DNA of 64,000 nucleotides, taken from assembly GCA_002344135.1 (NCBI GenBank), contig DDTO01000008.1, positions 124,001-188,000 of the forward strand, in the 5' to 3' direction. This document shows, piece by piece, positions 49,696-57,966 of this stretch (position 1 is the first letter of the stretch; every line of letters begins with the position of its first letter). Source of the stretch: Chthonomonas sp. UBA2362 (lineage in GTDB: Bacteria > Armatimonadota > Fimbriimonadia > Fimbriimonadales > Fimbriimonadaceae). The translations under genes and the position numbers were made by a program. Under the pieces are notes generated by a model, which worked only from the letters and a program-made list of their open reading frames with translations, had not been told where the DNA came from and did not search any database.

Positions 49696-50184
49696 ATGCA
49701 GACGGCTCGCCGCTTGAACTACTTGACCGTGCAGGACATCCTTTGGGTGAATCTCCAGGTCACCGAAGAGGTTCTTTCCTTCAGGTACGCCGACTTGGAG
49801 GAGGCTTCGTACTATCAATACGGCTACGGGGAGAGCGTCGATTTGCTCGGGCAGGCGGCGCGCCTCTTGGGCGGCTTTCGCAAGCGAAGCCCATTTCCTC
49901 AGGGCAACGACGCCACCGCGTTCGTCGCGTTTGCCGGTTTTCTGTCGATCAACGGCCGCCGGCTGACCCTCGAGCCGGGCGAGGTGGCCGCGTGGATGGG
50001 CCGGATGACCGATCCCAAGACCGAAGACGTCGAAGCGGTCAGTGAGCAGGTGCAGGACGGCCCGCTCATCGAGAAGACCGGCGAGCATGGCGAGCCCGAC
50101 GTTCAGGCGACCCTCGAGGACCTGATCGAAAAGTACGGAGGAGCCGTCATGCAACTGCGCGACGGCTCCTCAAGTGCTGCCTAG
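49696..50184 (+). CDS. Degenerate Doc/Fic (Fido) domain protein
   Basis: 162 aa from ATG 49696. Seen: the Doc-like start LNYLTVQDILWVNLQVTE, a helix with LLGQAARLLGGF, then SPFPQGNDATAFVAFAGFLSINGRRL, which lines up with the Fido loop HxFxDGNKRTA followed by FLxxNG. The catalytic His is Ser65, the Mg-binding Asp is Gln69, and the Lys-Arg pair is Asp-Ala, while Asn71 remains. Transferase activity is therefore unlikely. TACAAA lies 8 nt before the ATG. It is convergent with the J-domain/WD40 gene, 3 bp apart. Could be a scaffold or a domesticated antitoxin-binding relic. Confidence 0.75.
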   Translation: MQTARRLNYLTVQDILWVNLQVTEEVLSFRYADLEEASYYQYGYGESVDLLGQAARLLGGFRKRSPFPQGNDATAFVAFAGFLSINGRRLTLEPGEVAAWMGRMTDPKTEDVEAVSEQVQDGPLIEKTGEHGEPDVQATLEDLIEKYGGAVMQLRDGSSSAA

Positions 50185-50187
50185 GGG

Positions 50188-51342
50188 CTACTCGGCGAAG
50201 GTGAGATCCCAGACTCGGAGGGTCTTGTCCATTCCGCCGGCGGCGAGACGCTTTCCGTCGGGGCTGAACCCGATCGCGCTGAGAGCCTGCCCGCTCGCCT
50301 CGATCTTGGCGTGGCCCCGACCTTGAACCGGGTTCCACAGTCCGACCGCGCCATCCCGCGAAACGCTGCCGAGCAGGAGGCCGTTCGGATGGAAGGCCAT
50401 CGCCTCGATGGGTTTTTGGTGGCCGAAGAAGGTCTTGTCGAGTGAGAGATCGGCCAATCGGAACAGCCGGATCGAGAGATCTACGGCGGCAACGGCGAGC
50501 CACCGACCGTCCTTGCTAAATGCCAAGGAGGTGACCGTCGAGCGCACGTTGGTAAAGGTATGAAGATCCTTGCCAGTAGCCGTCGACCACAGTTTCACGG
50601 TCGCGTCGGCCGAGCCGGTCGCGACGAAGCGGCTGTCCGGCGACCAGGCGATCGACGTGACCGACTGTTCGTGGCCCACGCCGGCGAATAGGGCATCGCC
50701 GTTTTCCGTTCGGCACACTTGCAGCACGTTATGAACGGAGCCCATCGCGATTGCGTTACCGTCGGGAGAGACGGCGACGGAACAAACCCACTCGAGGGGG
50801 CTGTTGCGCCAGTATTCGACGGCGCCATTGCGGATCGACCAGGTCGAGACCATGCTTTCGGAGCAGCCGGCTGCCACGACTCGCTCGTTCTCGATGGCTT
50901 GGAGCGTGCTGACCACGCCGCCTTCGAGCCGGAGCCGTCGTTCGGGCTCGCCATCTTGCCACCAGATGAGTTCGTTATCGAAAGCCGAGGACACCAATTG
51001 GCCGGTGTCCGGCACGAAACTGATCGCGTAGATCGGCGTCTTGTGCTGGCGGAGGCGGTGAGCGATCCGCACGCTCACGGTCGCCGGGGTGTGCGTCGCA
51101 CGGGGGTCGGGAGTCGATTGGGTCGTCACCGACGCACCCATGATTACCGCGTCATACTCTTGCCGCCTCACTGGGTCGATCAGAGTCTGAAACGCGGTAT
51201 TGATCTGGGCCATGCGTTCGTGCGAAGTCGGGTCCGGGTTGACGTCTGGATGGTGCTTCCGGGCCAGCCGCCGATACGCATGGCGCAAGGTACTGGGTTT
51301 GGCGGTTGATTCCACGCCTAGAACATCGTACAGGGTCGCCAC
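50188..51342 (-). CDS. DnaJ (J-domain) fused to WD40 repeats
   Basis: 384 aa, GTG start. Seen: an N-terminal J domain (2-66) with the HPD motif at 31-33 (RKHHPDVNPD) and INTAFQTLIDPVRRQEYD, a linker, then about seven WD40-type blades (about 92-384) with repeated SPDG and LWS/VWD ends (IAWSPDSRFVATGSADATVKLWS, IGFSPDGKRLAAGGMDKTLRVWD). J domains recruit DnaK; WD40 propellers bind proteins. So it may bring Hsp70 to a particular client. No Gly/Phe or zinc-finger region. TAATCT ends 8 nt before the GTG. Confidence 0.88.
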   Translation of the reverse strand: MATLYDVLGVESTAKPSTLRHAYRRLARKHHPDVNPDPTSHERMAQINTAFQTLIDPVRRQEYDAVIMGASVTTQSTPDPRATHTPATVSVRIAHRLRQHKTPIYAISFVPDTGQLVSSAFDNELIWWQDGEPERRLRLEGGVVSTLQAIENERVVAAGCSESMVSTWSIRNGAVEYWRNSPLEWVCSVAVSPDGNAIAMGSVHNVLQVCRTENGDALFAGVGHEQSVTSIAWSPDSRFVATGSADATVKLWSTATGKDLHTFTNVRSTVTSLAFSKDGRWLAVAAVDLSIRLFRLADLSLDKTFFGHQKPIEAMAFHPNGLLLGSVSRDGAVGLWNPVQGRGHAKIEASGQALSAIGFSPDGKRLAAGGMDKTLRVWDLTFAE

Positions 51343-51436
51343 TTTCGCTCAGATTATGAAGGATCGGTCCTTCAAATCTCTATACTCCGGCGCGAAAACC
51401 GGAGTTCTGAGGCTTGTCTCCAGGGATTCCCTGGTC

Positions 51437-52423
51437 CTAGTCGCCGGCCTCTCCGAAGTGAGCGCTGAGAATGGCAAAGTCCCCTATGTCGACGGCCTCG
51501 TCACCATTGAGGTCTGCTTCCGAGTCCCAGTTTCCCGACCCGAGCTCCGAGCCGAAGGCCGAGGAGAGACGGGAATAGTCGCCGATCGTGACTTCGTTGT
51601 CGTCGTCCACGTCACCGTTCGTAAGCGCGGTGCTGAGCCAGTTCGGTCCGGCGGCAGTCAGGGCGACATCGACGACCGCCTTGCGCAGCCAGTGTGACGC
51701 CTTTATGAGAACCGTGTATTGTCCAGGAGGCAAGTTGGTAGCCACCTCGAAATTGCCGGCCGTGTCCAGCAAGGCGGGACATGCGAACGAACTCGTGCCG
51801 CCGACAAACTCGAGTTGGATGATCCGCTCGGGTGAGCCGAAGTAGTCGAGAAGATCGACGTGGCCGCTGAGGGTTGGCCCGACGGCAACGACGCCTACGT
51901 CATCCAACCCGACGTAGGTGTAGCTGCTCGAGGCACCAGAGATTTCGATGCTCGTCGATAGGCTTGTCGCCGTGAAGTCCCACGTGAAGAGCTCCCACCG
52001 CTGCGAGGTCCCTGACATCGAAGTCAACGAGGTCGAGGCACCGGCCGCGGCGATGTCGACGGTTGCGAAATTCGTCCAGCTTGAATGGGTACCGATCTTG
52101 AGACTCAATCGATAGACTGCCCCAGGAGTCGTGGCGATCGCCTGGCGTAAGCCTCCAAATGGTGGCGTGTCGAAATAGTCGGTTAGGTCGAGGGAGCGAA
52201 TTCCGCTGGCAGCCACGATCCCGAACGGGTTGGGGTCGGCCATCCAGGCGACCTCGTGCTGGAATCCGGTCCAATGGCTGCAGGCCGTCGATCCGACGCC
52301 GAGGGTCATGACGTTGTGACCATTCGGGACGAACGTCCCCTCTTCGAAGCCACCGTTGCGAACCAACTCGGCAGATGCGCTGCCACATGCCGCCATGGCG
52401 CAGATGAGTGCGACGTTCTTCAT
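51437..52423 (-). CDS. Secreted protein with C-terminal dockerin-like domain (copy 4)
   Basis: 328 aa. Seen: signal peptide (1-18), a carbohydrate-binding-like N-terminal domain (about 20-182) with LVRNGGFEEG and ASGIRSLDLTDYF, as in choice-of-anchor/DUF642-type proteins, a beta-sandwich segment (SGHVDLLDYFG to KASHWLRK, about 185-260) and a dockerin-like double EF-hand (DDDNEVTIGDYSRL, NGDEAVDIGDFAIL). CAGGAG lies upstream of the ATG and TATAAT 38 nt upstream, giving a normal leader. Ligand unknown. Confidence 0.87.
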   Translation of the reverse strand: MKNVALICAMAACGSASAELVRNGGFEEGTFVPNGHNVMTLGVGSTACSHWTGFQHEVAWMADPNPFGIVAASGIRSLDLTDYFDTPPFGGLRQAIATTPGAVYRLSLKIGTHSSWTNFATVDIAAAGASTSLTSMSGTSQRWELFTWDFTATSLSTSIEISGASSSYTYVGLDDVGVVAVGPTLSGHVDLLDYFGSPERIIQLEFVGGTSSFACPALLDTAGNFEVATNLPPGQYTVLIKASHWLRKAVVDVALTAAGPNWLSTALTNGDVDDDNEVTIGDYSRLSSAFGSELGSGNWDSEADLNGDEAVDIGDFAILSAHFGEAGD

Positions 52424-52790
52424 GAATTCTTGTGCTCCTGAAGACCGGAGATAGCAATTCGATTATACAAAAGGGCTGGACATTGAGAGCTGGCAATCTT
52501 GCCAGGAGGAGCCCAGCCGCGGTTTCGAGTTTCAGGTGACAGAAGGAGATTAGACGCCAGGCGGAGCACCGCGCAGGGGTGCCACAACCCGGCTCATTCC
52601 TCTTCGGATTCTGCCGTCGTACTCAATCGCGTAGCCGATCGTCCCGGGGTCATCCACGCCGGGCTACGGAATCTGCGACGCCTGCGGCGTTGCGCCCGGT
52701 CCGATGGCGGCACTTCCGAGCGATACCAAAGGGGTGAGCATCGCGAGATACAGAGCGGCGCGCCACGGATCTCGGGTTCGCGTCCGTCTT

Positions 52791-52814
52791 CCCGCCGCAC
52801 GAGCCATCGGCGGG
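52791..52814. repeat. Dispersed hairpin repeat, copy D
   Basis: Stem CCCGCCG/CGGCGGG with loop CACGAGCCAT, followed by CTACCA. Compared with copy A at 27402-27425, both sides of the stem changed together while the loop stayed nearly constant. Confidence 0.7.
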
Positions 52815-52951
52815 CTACCACATATCTGGAGAAGGTGGCCAGGCGCTGGTGCGCGCTTGCGGCTGACCCCGGAGAGAGCGATCCAAAGGCACATCACGGG
52901 AAAGGCCACAGCGACATGAGTGGGCAGGGGTGGGGTCCGGCATTGCGCTGG

Positions 52952-52957
52952 TAGACT
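52952..52957 (+). promoter_or_regulatory. -10 box of a probable leaderless promoter for ugd
   Basis: TAGACT, ending 7 nt before GTG 52965. No Shine-Dalgarno lies in the intervening CGCGCCC. Confidence 0.55.
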
Positions 52958-52964
52958 CGCGCCC

Positions 52965-54254
52965 GTGCGGATCGCAGTGATTGGGACGGGCTACGTCGGG
53001 CTCGTGACCGGCGTGGTCATGGCCGACCTCGGCAACGACGTCGTTTGTATCGACAACAACCCGGACAAAGTAGCGATGCTGCGCCAGGGCAAGTCCCCGA
53101 TCTTCGAGCCCGGGCTCGAGCCGCTCCTTCAGCAGACGCTTCGCAACGGGCAACTCCGCATCGCCGAGTCCGTCGCCGAGGGTCTGCCGGGCGCGGAGGT
53201 CGTCATCATCGCCGTCGGCACCCCGCCCAAGGAGGACGGCAGCCCCGACCTGCGCTACGTGGAGGAGGTCGCGCGCGAGATCGCTGCGGCTCTCCGAGAC
53301 TACACCGTGATCGTGAACAAATCGACCGTGCCGGTGGGGACCGGGGACCTCGTCGAGCGCATCCTGGTCGAGAACGGCGTGCCGGCGGACCGTTTCGACG
53401 TGGTGAGCAACCCCGAGTTCCTTCGCGAGGGCTCGGCGGTGGAGGACACGCTCCATCCGGACCGCATCGTGATCGGCGTGAACCGTCGCGAGGCCGCCGA
53501 GAAGCTGGTCGTGCTCTATGCCCCGCTCGAATCGTCGATGATCATCACCGATCGGGCGAGCGCGGAGCTGATCAAGTACGCCGCGAACTGCTTCCTCGCC
53601 CTGAAGATCAGCTACATCAACGCGATCAGCCGGATTTGCGAGCGGTGCGGGGCCGACGTCGGCGTCGTCGCCAAGGGGATCGGCGCCGATGCCCGCATCG
53701 GTAGGCAGTTCCTCCAGGCGGGTCTCGGCTGGGGTGGAAGCTGTCTGCCCAAAGACGTCCAAGGCCTGATTTCGATCGCCAACGACCTCGGCTACGACTT
53801 CGACCTCATGCGCTCGGTGTGGCAGATCAACGCGGACCAGGCCCAGCACTTTCTCGATCGGCTGCAAGAGCGGCTGGGCGGATTCTCAGGCAAGGCGATC
53901 GGGATCTTGGGGCTCGCCTTCAAACCGAATACCGACGACATCCGGCACGCCATCTCGCTCGCCCTGATCGAACGACTCCTCGGCGGGGGCGCCTCGGTCG
54001 CTGCCTATGACCCCGAGGCGGCGTCTAACGTCCGGGCCTTGTATCCGGGCGTTCGCTACACGGCCTCGGCGCCAGAGGTGGCCGAAAATGCCGATGCCGT
54101 CATTCTGGTCACCGATTGGCCGGAGTTTCGGCGAATCGACCTTTCGAAGATGGCCGAGTCGATGCGTCAGCCGATACTCTTCGACGGGCGGCGGTTCTTC
54201 TATCGGGCCCAAGCCGAAGCCGCAGGGCTCGAATACCACACGATAGGGAGCTAG
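52965..54254 (+). CDS. ugd: UDP-glucose 6-dehydrogenase
   Basis: 429 aa from GTG 52965. Oxidises UDP-glucose to UDP-glucuronate for surface polysaccharide. Seen: NAD site MRIAVIGTGYVGLVTG, FEPGLEPLL, AVGTPPKEDGSPDL, STVPVGT, SNPEFLREGSAVED, LIKYAANCFLALKISYINAIS and the catalytic Cys in GWGGSCLPKDV, then LGLAFKPNTDDIRHA. The frame upstream to 52920 is rejected because the family start is the GTG. It is followed 3 bp later by a permease gene. Confidence 0.95.
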   Translation: MRIAVIGTGYVGLVTGVVMADLGNDVVCIDNNPDKVAMLRQGKSPIFEPGLEPLLQQTLRNGQLRIAESVAEGLPGAEVVIIAVGTPPKEDGSPDLRYVEEVAREIAAALRDYTVIVNKSTVPVGTGDLVERILVENGVPADRFDVVSNPEFLREGSAVEDTLHPDRIVIGVNRREAAEKLVVLYAPLESSMIITDRASAELIKYAANCFLALKISYINAISRICERCGADVGVVAKGIGADARIGRQFLQAGLGWGGSCLPKDVQGLISIANDLGYDFDLMRSVWQINADQAQHFLDRLQERLGGFSGKAIGILGLAFKPNTDDIRHAISLALIERLLGGGASVAAYDPEAASNVRALYPGVRYTASAPEVAENADAVILVTDWPEFRRIDLSKMAESMRQPILFDGRRFFYRAQAEAAGLEYHTIGS

Positions 54255-54257
54255 CCG

Positions 54258-55232
54258 ATGCAGCGGGCCGCCTGGTTCAACCTCGTCGGGTTGATCGTGG
54301 CCTGGGTGATTCTGTTCATCGGCTTTAGCCTCGCCGCACCTCACTCCTTTCCGACCCTTGCGAACCTCGAACTCCTCGCCCGGCAGAGCACGATCGTCGC
54401 GCTCGCGGTGCTAGGAACGACGTTCGTGATTGCAAGCGGCGGTATCGACCTCTCGGTTGGATCGGTGGTCGCACTCGTGACCGTCGTCATCGCCGGCGTC
54501 GTTCATGCGGGCTACGATCCTGCGCTTGCCTTGGTGGCGGGGCTGCTGGCCGGAGGGATTTGCGGCTTGCTGAACGGCGGTCTGATCGTCGGGCTGCGGG
54601 TGACTCCGTTCATCGTCACGCTGGGGACGCTGCTTCTTCTGCGCGGCCTCGCCAAGGGCCTGGCGAACGAGCAGAAGATCGACTCGAAGCTCACCTGGCT
54701 CAACGATCTTCTCCAGGTGCTCGGCAAGGCGGAGCGCTGGAAACTGGTCCCCGTGGGGGTCTGGGTGATGCTGGTCCTCGCGGTCGTTCTGTCTCTCGTG
54801 CTGGCACGGACGGTGTTCGGACGCCAGACGCTCGCAGTCGGCTCGAACGAAATGGCGGCCCGCTATGCCGGAATCCCGGTCGCGAAGGTGCGGCTGCTCG
54901 TCTACGTCCTAGGGGGGGTCTGTTCCGGTCTGGCGGGGCTGATGCAGTTCTCGCGGCTCGGGGTCGGCGATCCAACCGTTGCGATCGGGCTCGAGCTCAA
55001 CGTCATTGCGGCAGCGGTGATCGGTGGGGCGAGCCTGAGCGGAGGGCGCGGCTCGATTGCGGGGTCTCTGCTCGGCGCTCTTATCATGTCGACGATCGCC
55101 AGCGGGAGCAGTCAAATGGGCCTGCCGAACTGGGTCCAAGAGATCGTCACCGGAGCGATCATCGTCCTCGCCGTCGCCTTGGATCACTTCCGCCAGCGAG
55201 TTCGAGCTCGGGCCGCTTTACCGGGTCAGTGA
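54258..55232 (+). CDS. RbsC-type sugar ABC transporter permease
   Basis: 324 aa, about ten membrane helices. Seen: ARQSTIVALAVLGTTFVIASGGIDLSVGSVVAL (the classic RbsC/XylH signature), LNGGLIVGLRVTPFIVTLGTL, VGSNEMAARYAGIPVAKVRLLVY, and VIGGASLSGGRGSIAGSLLGALIM. The ATPase and the binding protein that such permeases need are not next to it; it sits alone between ugd and the LCP gene. ATG lies 3 nt after the ugd stop. Confidence 0.92.
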   Translation: MQRAAWFNLVGLIVAWVILFIGFSLAAPHSFPTLANLELLARQSTIVALAVLGTTFVIASGGIDLSVGSVVALVTVVIAGVVHAGYDPALALVAGLLAGGICGLLNGGLIVGLRVTPFIVTLGTLLLLRGLAKGLANEQKIDSKLTWLNDLLQVLGKAERWKLVPVGVWVMLVLAVVLSLVLARTVFGRQTLAVGSNEMAARYAGIPVAKVRLLVYVLGGVCSGLAGLMQFSRLGVGDPTVAIGLELNVIAAAVIGGASLSGGRGSIAGSLLGALIMSTIASGSSQMGLPNWVQEIVTGAIIVLAVALDHFRQRVRARAALPGQ

Positions 55233-55285
55233 ACGTTCGGCGAGCGGTTTGGCGTATTGGTATACGGGTACCCTACCGGAATAAC

Positions 55286-56239
55286 ATGGCGAAGGATCAG
55301 AAACAGCCCCTGTGGAAGAAGATTCTGAAGGGAACGGCATACGTTGCTCTTTGCGCATTCGCGATCGGCGCAGGCACGATCCTCGGCTATGTCGGGAAGA
55401 GTCCGTTGATCCAGCAAATCGCGATGCAGCGGATCCAAAACACCCCACCGGAGGAGATCTTCCGCGAGGACACCGTCAACGTCCTGTTGCTGGGATGCGA
55501 CGAGGACAGGGCGCACGGCGGCAAGAAGATTCTCCGCCAATACGCCCGAAGTGACATGATGCTGGTCGCGCGGCTCGATTTCAAGACCAAGCAAATCACC
55601 GGTGTGAGCATCCCGCGAGACACACTCGCCGATCTCCCCGGTTACCGCGAGCAGAAGATCAACGCCTATCATTCGATCGGCGGAAAGGATCTCGCCAAGC
55701 GAGCCGTCGAGAAACTGCTCGGCCTGTCGATCGACAAGGTGATCGTCCTCGACTATCAGATTTTCCAGGACGTCGTAGACATGGTCGGTGGTGTGGACGT
55801 GTTCATCGACAAGAAGCTCAAATACACCGACCGCCGCGGCGGCCTGTTCATCGACCTGAAACCCGGTCTTCAGCACCTCGACGGATACAATGCCATGTGC
55901 TTCGTTCGGTATCGGCATGGGGACAGCGACTTCGCTCGGCAGGCTCGGCAGAAGGACTTCCTGCTCGCCATGCGTGACGCCGTTCGGAAGAATCCGGTCG
56001 TCATAGGCGACGTCGCCAATAAGGCGGCGCAGATGCTCGAAGACGACTTCACGATCGATCAGATCGCCGCAATCGTCAACTTCGCGCAGAAAATCGGTAG
56101 CGACAACATTCGCATGGGCCAGATCCCTGTCTTCGACGCGCCGAACTACAACCTGCGGGTCGATCGCCGCAACCTCCGAAAAACGCTCGAGGAATTCGAC
56201 ATGCTCGACGGCGAGCCGACTACCGTCAGCTACAACTAG
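55286..56239 (+). CDS. LytR-CpsA-Psr (LCP) family ligase
   Basis: 317 aa from ATG 55286. Attaches polymers (teichoic acid or polysaccharide) to the cell wall or scaffolds. Seen: an N-terminal membrane helix (18-37), then the LCP domain with NVLLLGCDEDR, ARSDMMLVARLD, VSIPRDTLADLPG (Arg111, Asp112) and FVRYRHGDSDFARQARQKDFL, carrying the Arg and Asp residues that bind pyrophosphate lipid. The frame from 54560 is rejected. GTATACGGGTACCCT upstream is a possible promoter. An H-X9-DG protein follows by 3 bp. Confidence 0.92.
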   Translation: MAKDQKQPLWKKILKGTAYVALCAFAIGAGTILGYVGKSPLIQQIAMQRIQNTPPEEIFREDTVNVLLLGCDEDRAHGGKKILRQYARSDMMLVARLDFKTKQITGVSIPRDTLADLPGYREQKINAYHSIGGKDLAKRAVEKLLGLSIDKVIVLDYQIFQDVVDMVGGVDVFIDKKLKYTDRRGGLFIDLKPGLQHLDGYNAMCFVRYRHGDSDFARQARQKDFLLAMRDAVRKNPVVIGDVANKAAQMLEDDFTIDQIAAIVNFAQKIGSDNIRMGQIPVFDAPNYNLRVDRRNLRKTLEEFDMLDGEPTTVSYN

Positions 56240-56242
56240 CCG

Positions 56243-57061
56243 ATGGCGGATACCGGGTTCGACCCCGATGCCGTCGACGACCGGCCGGCGCGCTCATCCC
56301 ACATCACCCCGCGTGAAGGGAAGATTCTTGGCGTCGTCATCGCCGTGTTCGCCCTCATCTCCTGGCCGATCTACACGGCCCTCAAAGAAGACAGCCAGAG
56401 GTTCCAATGTCGCAGGAACTTCGGCGACATGTTTAAGTCGACGAGCCTTTATATGGCGGATTGGAACGACCGCTATCCGCCTGCCTACGCCACCGCAGCC
56501 GACGATCCCGAAATCCCCCTGCTCGACGCAGCGGGTCGCCCGTTCACCTGGGGCTCGCTGATTCAGCGCTACGCGAGTCGAGCCGACATGCTCCTCTGCC
56601 CGAGCGCAGAAGCCGACGAGGCGGTGAGGGCGCAAGACCCTGCCAGTTCGGCGCGCAACCTTCGGACGACCTACGGCCTCTATGTTGGCCTTGCCGGTCA
56701 GCCGCAAGCGATCCTGAAAAACCCGTCCACGACGGTCGTCTTCTCTGAAACGGCCAATCGTGGCGCCGGAGAGACCTTCGATCCCGTTCCTCTCGAGGCC
56801 CAAGACGGCAGCCCGGCCCCTGACGGGTTCCTGATCGGATACAGCAACGGCAATCTTGAGCCCGATGCGAGTACCTTCGCGGTGACACGACTCGCCTACA
56901 AGCGCACCAAAGAGGGACGCTTCGACGCCAACCTGCCGGCTCGGCACCGGGGGGTGAACCACTATCTCTTCGCCGACGGATCGGTCGCTCTCTTAAACGC
57001 GGAGGCGGCGAGGGTCAAGATGCTTGGGACCGACCTTTCCGGATACTGGGAGCGCCCCTAA
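56243..57061 (+). CDS. Membrane protein with H-X9-DG processing-associated domain (DUF1559-like)
   Basis: 272 aa. Seen: one N-terminal membrane helix (about 28-48), then a DUF1559-like soluble domain: SQRFQCRRNFGDMFKSTSLYMADWNDRYPPAYA, SRADMLLCPS, and HRGVNHYLFADGSVALLNAEAA carrying the H-X9-DG motif. The usual prepilin N terminus (GFTLIE) is missing, so it is not a type IV pilin itself. Families of this kind are numerous in Planctomycetes and Armatimonadota, with unknown function. The ATG lies 3 nt after the LCP stop, suggesting coexpression. Confidence 0.85.
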   Translation: MADTGFDPDAVDDRPARSSHITPREGKILGVVIAVFALISWPIYTALKEDSQRFQCRRNFGDMFKSTSLYMADWNDRYPPAYATAADDPEIPLLDAAGRPFTWGSLIQRYASRADMLLCPSAEADEAVRAQDPASSARNLRTTYGLYVGLAGQPQAILKNPSTTVVFSETANRGAGETFDPVPLEAQDGSPAPDGFLIGYSNGNLEPDASTFAVTRLAYKRTKEGRFDANLPARHRGVNHYLFADGSVALLNAEAARVKMLGTDLSGYWERP

Positions 57062-57098
57062 CGCCACGCCATCGAAGATTCGCTAAACTCGGGCACGA

Positions 57099-57128
57099 TT
57101 GCTTCGTCTGAAACTGTATTGCTAGTCT
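57099..57128 (+). promoter_or_regulatory. Probable sigma-70 promoter of the Spy-like gene
   Basis: TTGCTT (57099-57104), 18 nt, TAGTCT (57123-57128). It overlaps the Shine-Dalgarno region GGAGG at 57129-57133, so the leader would be very short; an upstream TATTGC could be the true -10. Confidence 0.35.
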
Positions 57129-57140
57129 GGAGGTTTCGAT

Positions 57141-57848
57141 ATGTTTCGTAAGTTGACGTTTACACTTGGCGTGGCGGTGGCCGCGCTGGCCCTAATCAGC
57201 GGCTCGTACGCCCAAGGCGGCGGACGAGGCCAGGGCCAAGGCCGTCAGTTCGGCGGTGGCATGATGGGTGGCGGAGGCCAGAGCCTGAGTCAGTTGCTCG
57301 GTCGACGCGACGTGCAGGATGAACTGAAGGTCACTGCCGAACAGAAGACCAAGATCGAGCAAGCCAACCAGAAGGCCCGCGAAGAAATGCAAGGCCGAAT
57401 GGAAGAGATGCGCGGCGGCGGTGATCCGCAAGCCATGCGCGACGCCATGCAGAAGTTCCAGAAGGACCAGGACGCCAAGGTTTTGGCCATCCTGGACAAG
57501 GAGCAGCAGGCCCGCCTGAAGGAGATTTCCATCCAACTTCGCGGCAACCGGGCGCTCCTCGATGCCGACGTCCAGAAGGAACTCGGCCTCAGCCCCGAGC
57601 AGAAGCAGAAGATCAAGCGGCTCCAGGAACAGCAGCAGGAGCAGATGCAGAACATGATGGAGGAGATGCGCGGTGGCGGTGGCGATCGCGAAGGCATGCG
57701 GGAGAAGATGCAGCAGATGCAGACCAAGATGACCGAGGACCTCGGCAAGATCCTCACTCCCGACCAGGCCGAGAAGTTCAAGCAGATGGGCGGCAAGCCG
57801 TTTAAGGCGACCGAGCAGCCCCGACGCGGTGGCGGCGGCGGCGGCTAA
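57141..57848 (+). CDS. Exported helical Gly/Met/Gln-rich protein (Spy/CpxP-like)
   Basis: 235 aa. Seen: signal peptide (MFRKLTFTLGVAVAALALISGSYA), a Gly-rich stretch (25-47), then two helical repeats of the pattern LSQLL...DVQDELKVTAEQKTKI and LLDADVQKELGLSPEQKQKI, each followed by amphipathic Met/Glu-rich coiled helices, and a Gly tail. The LxxEQ repeats suit Spy/CpxP-type periplasmic chaperones or metal-binding proteins; the match is by pattern only. GGAGG precedes the ATG; a strong hairpin follows the stop. Confidence 0.82.
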   Translation: MFRKLTFTLGVAVAALALISGSYAQGGGRGQGQGRQFGGGMMGGGGQSLSQLLGRRDVQDELKVTAEQKTKIEQANQKAREEMQGRMEEMRGGGDPQAMRDAMQKFQKDQDAKVLAILDKEQQARLKEISIQLRGNRALLDADVQKELGLSPEQKQKIKRLQEQQQEQMQNMMEEMRGGGGDREGMREKMQQMQTKMTEDLGKILTPDQAEKFKQMGGKPFKATEQPRRGGGGGG

Positions 57849-57870
57849 GTCGCTTCCAACGGACACCTGT

Positions 57871-57905
57871 AGACAGGGCCCCGGCAATCCGCCAGGGCCC
57901 TGTCT
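57871..57905 (+). terminator. Terminator-like hairpin after the Spy-like gene
   Basis: An 11-bp perfect stem (AGACAGGGCCC and GGGCCCTGTCT) with a 13-nt loop, 22 bp past the stop codon, followed by CCGTTT. Confidence 0.75.
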
Positions 57906-57966
57906 CCGTTTGAGTTCATCCGCGCGTTGGTTACATCTCGAGTCCGTTTATGCCAGAGTGATCGCC

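Larger units (their letters stand above)
52424..52964. repeat. 541-bp intergenic region with hairpin repeats (no supportable gene)
   Basis: Contains the promoter of the dockerin gene (TATAAT, minus strand, 52462-52467), an inverted repeat CGTAGCC/GGCTACG (52630-52636 and 52662-52668), the hairpin repeat at 52791-52814, and the ugd promoter. The open frames here are Arg/Ser/Gly-rich and overlap these palindromes. Nothing else could be recognised. Confidence 0.6.

Noticed and set aside
52499..52954. 151-aa open frame between the dockerin gene and ugd
   Set aside because: Arg/Ser-rich, crosses the hairpin repeat, lacks a start signal or family match.
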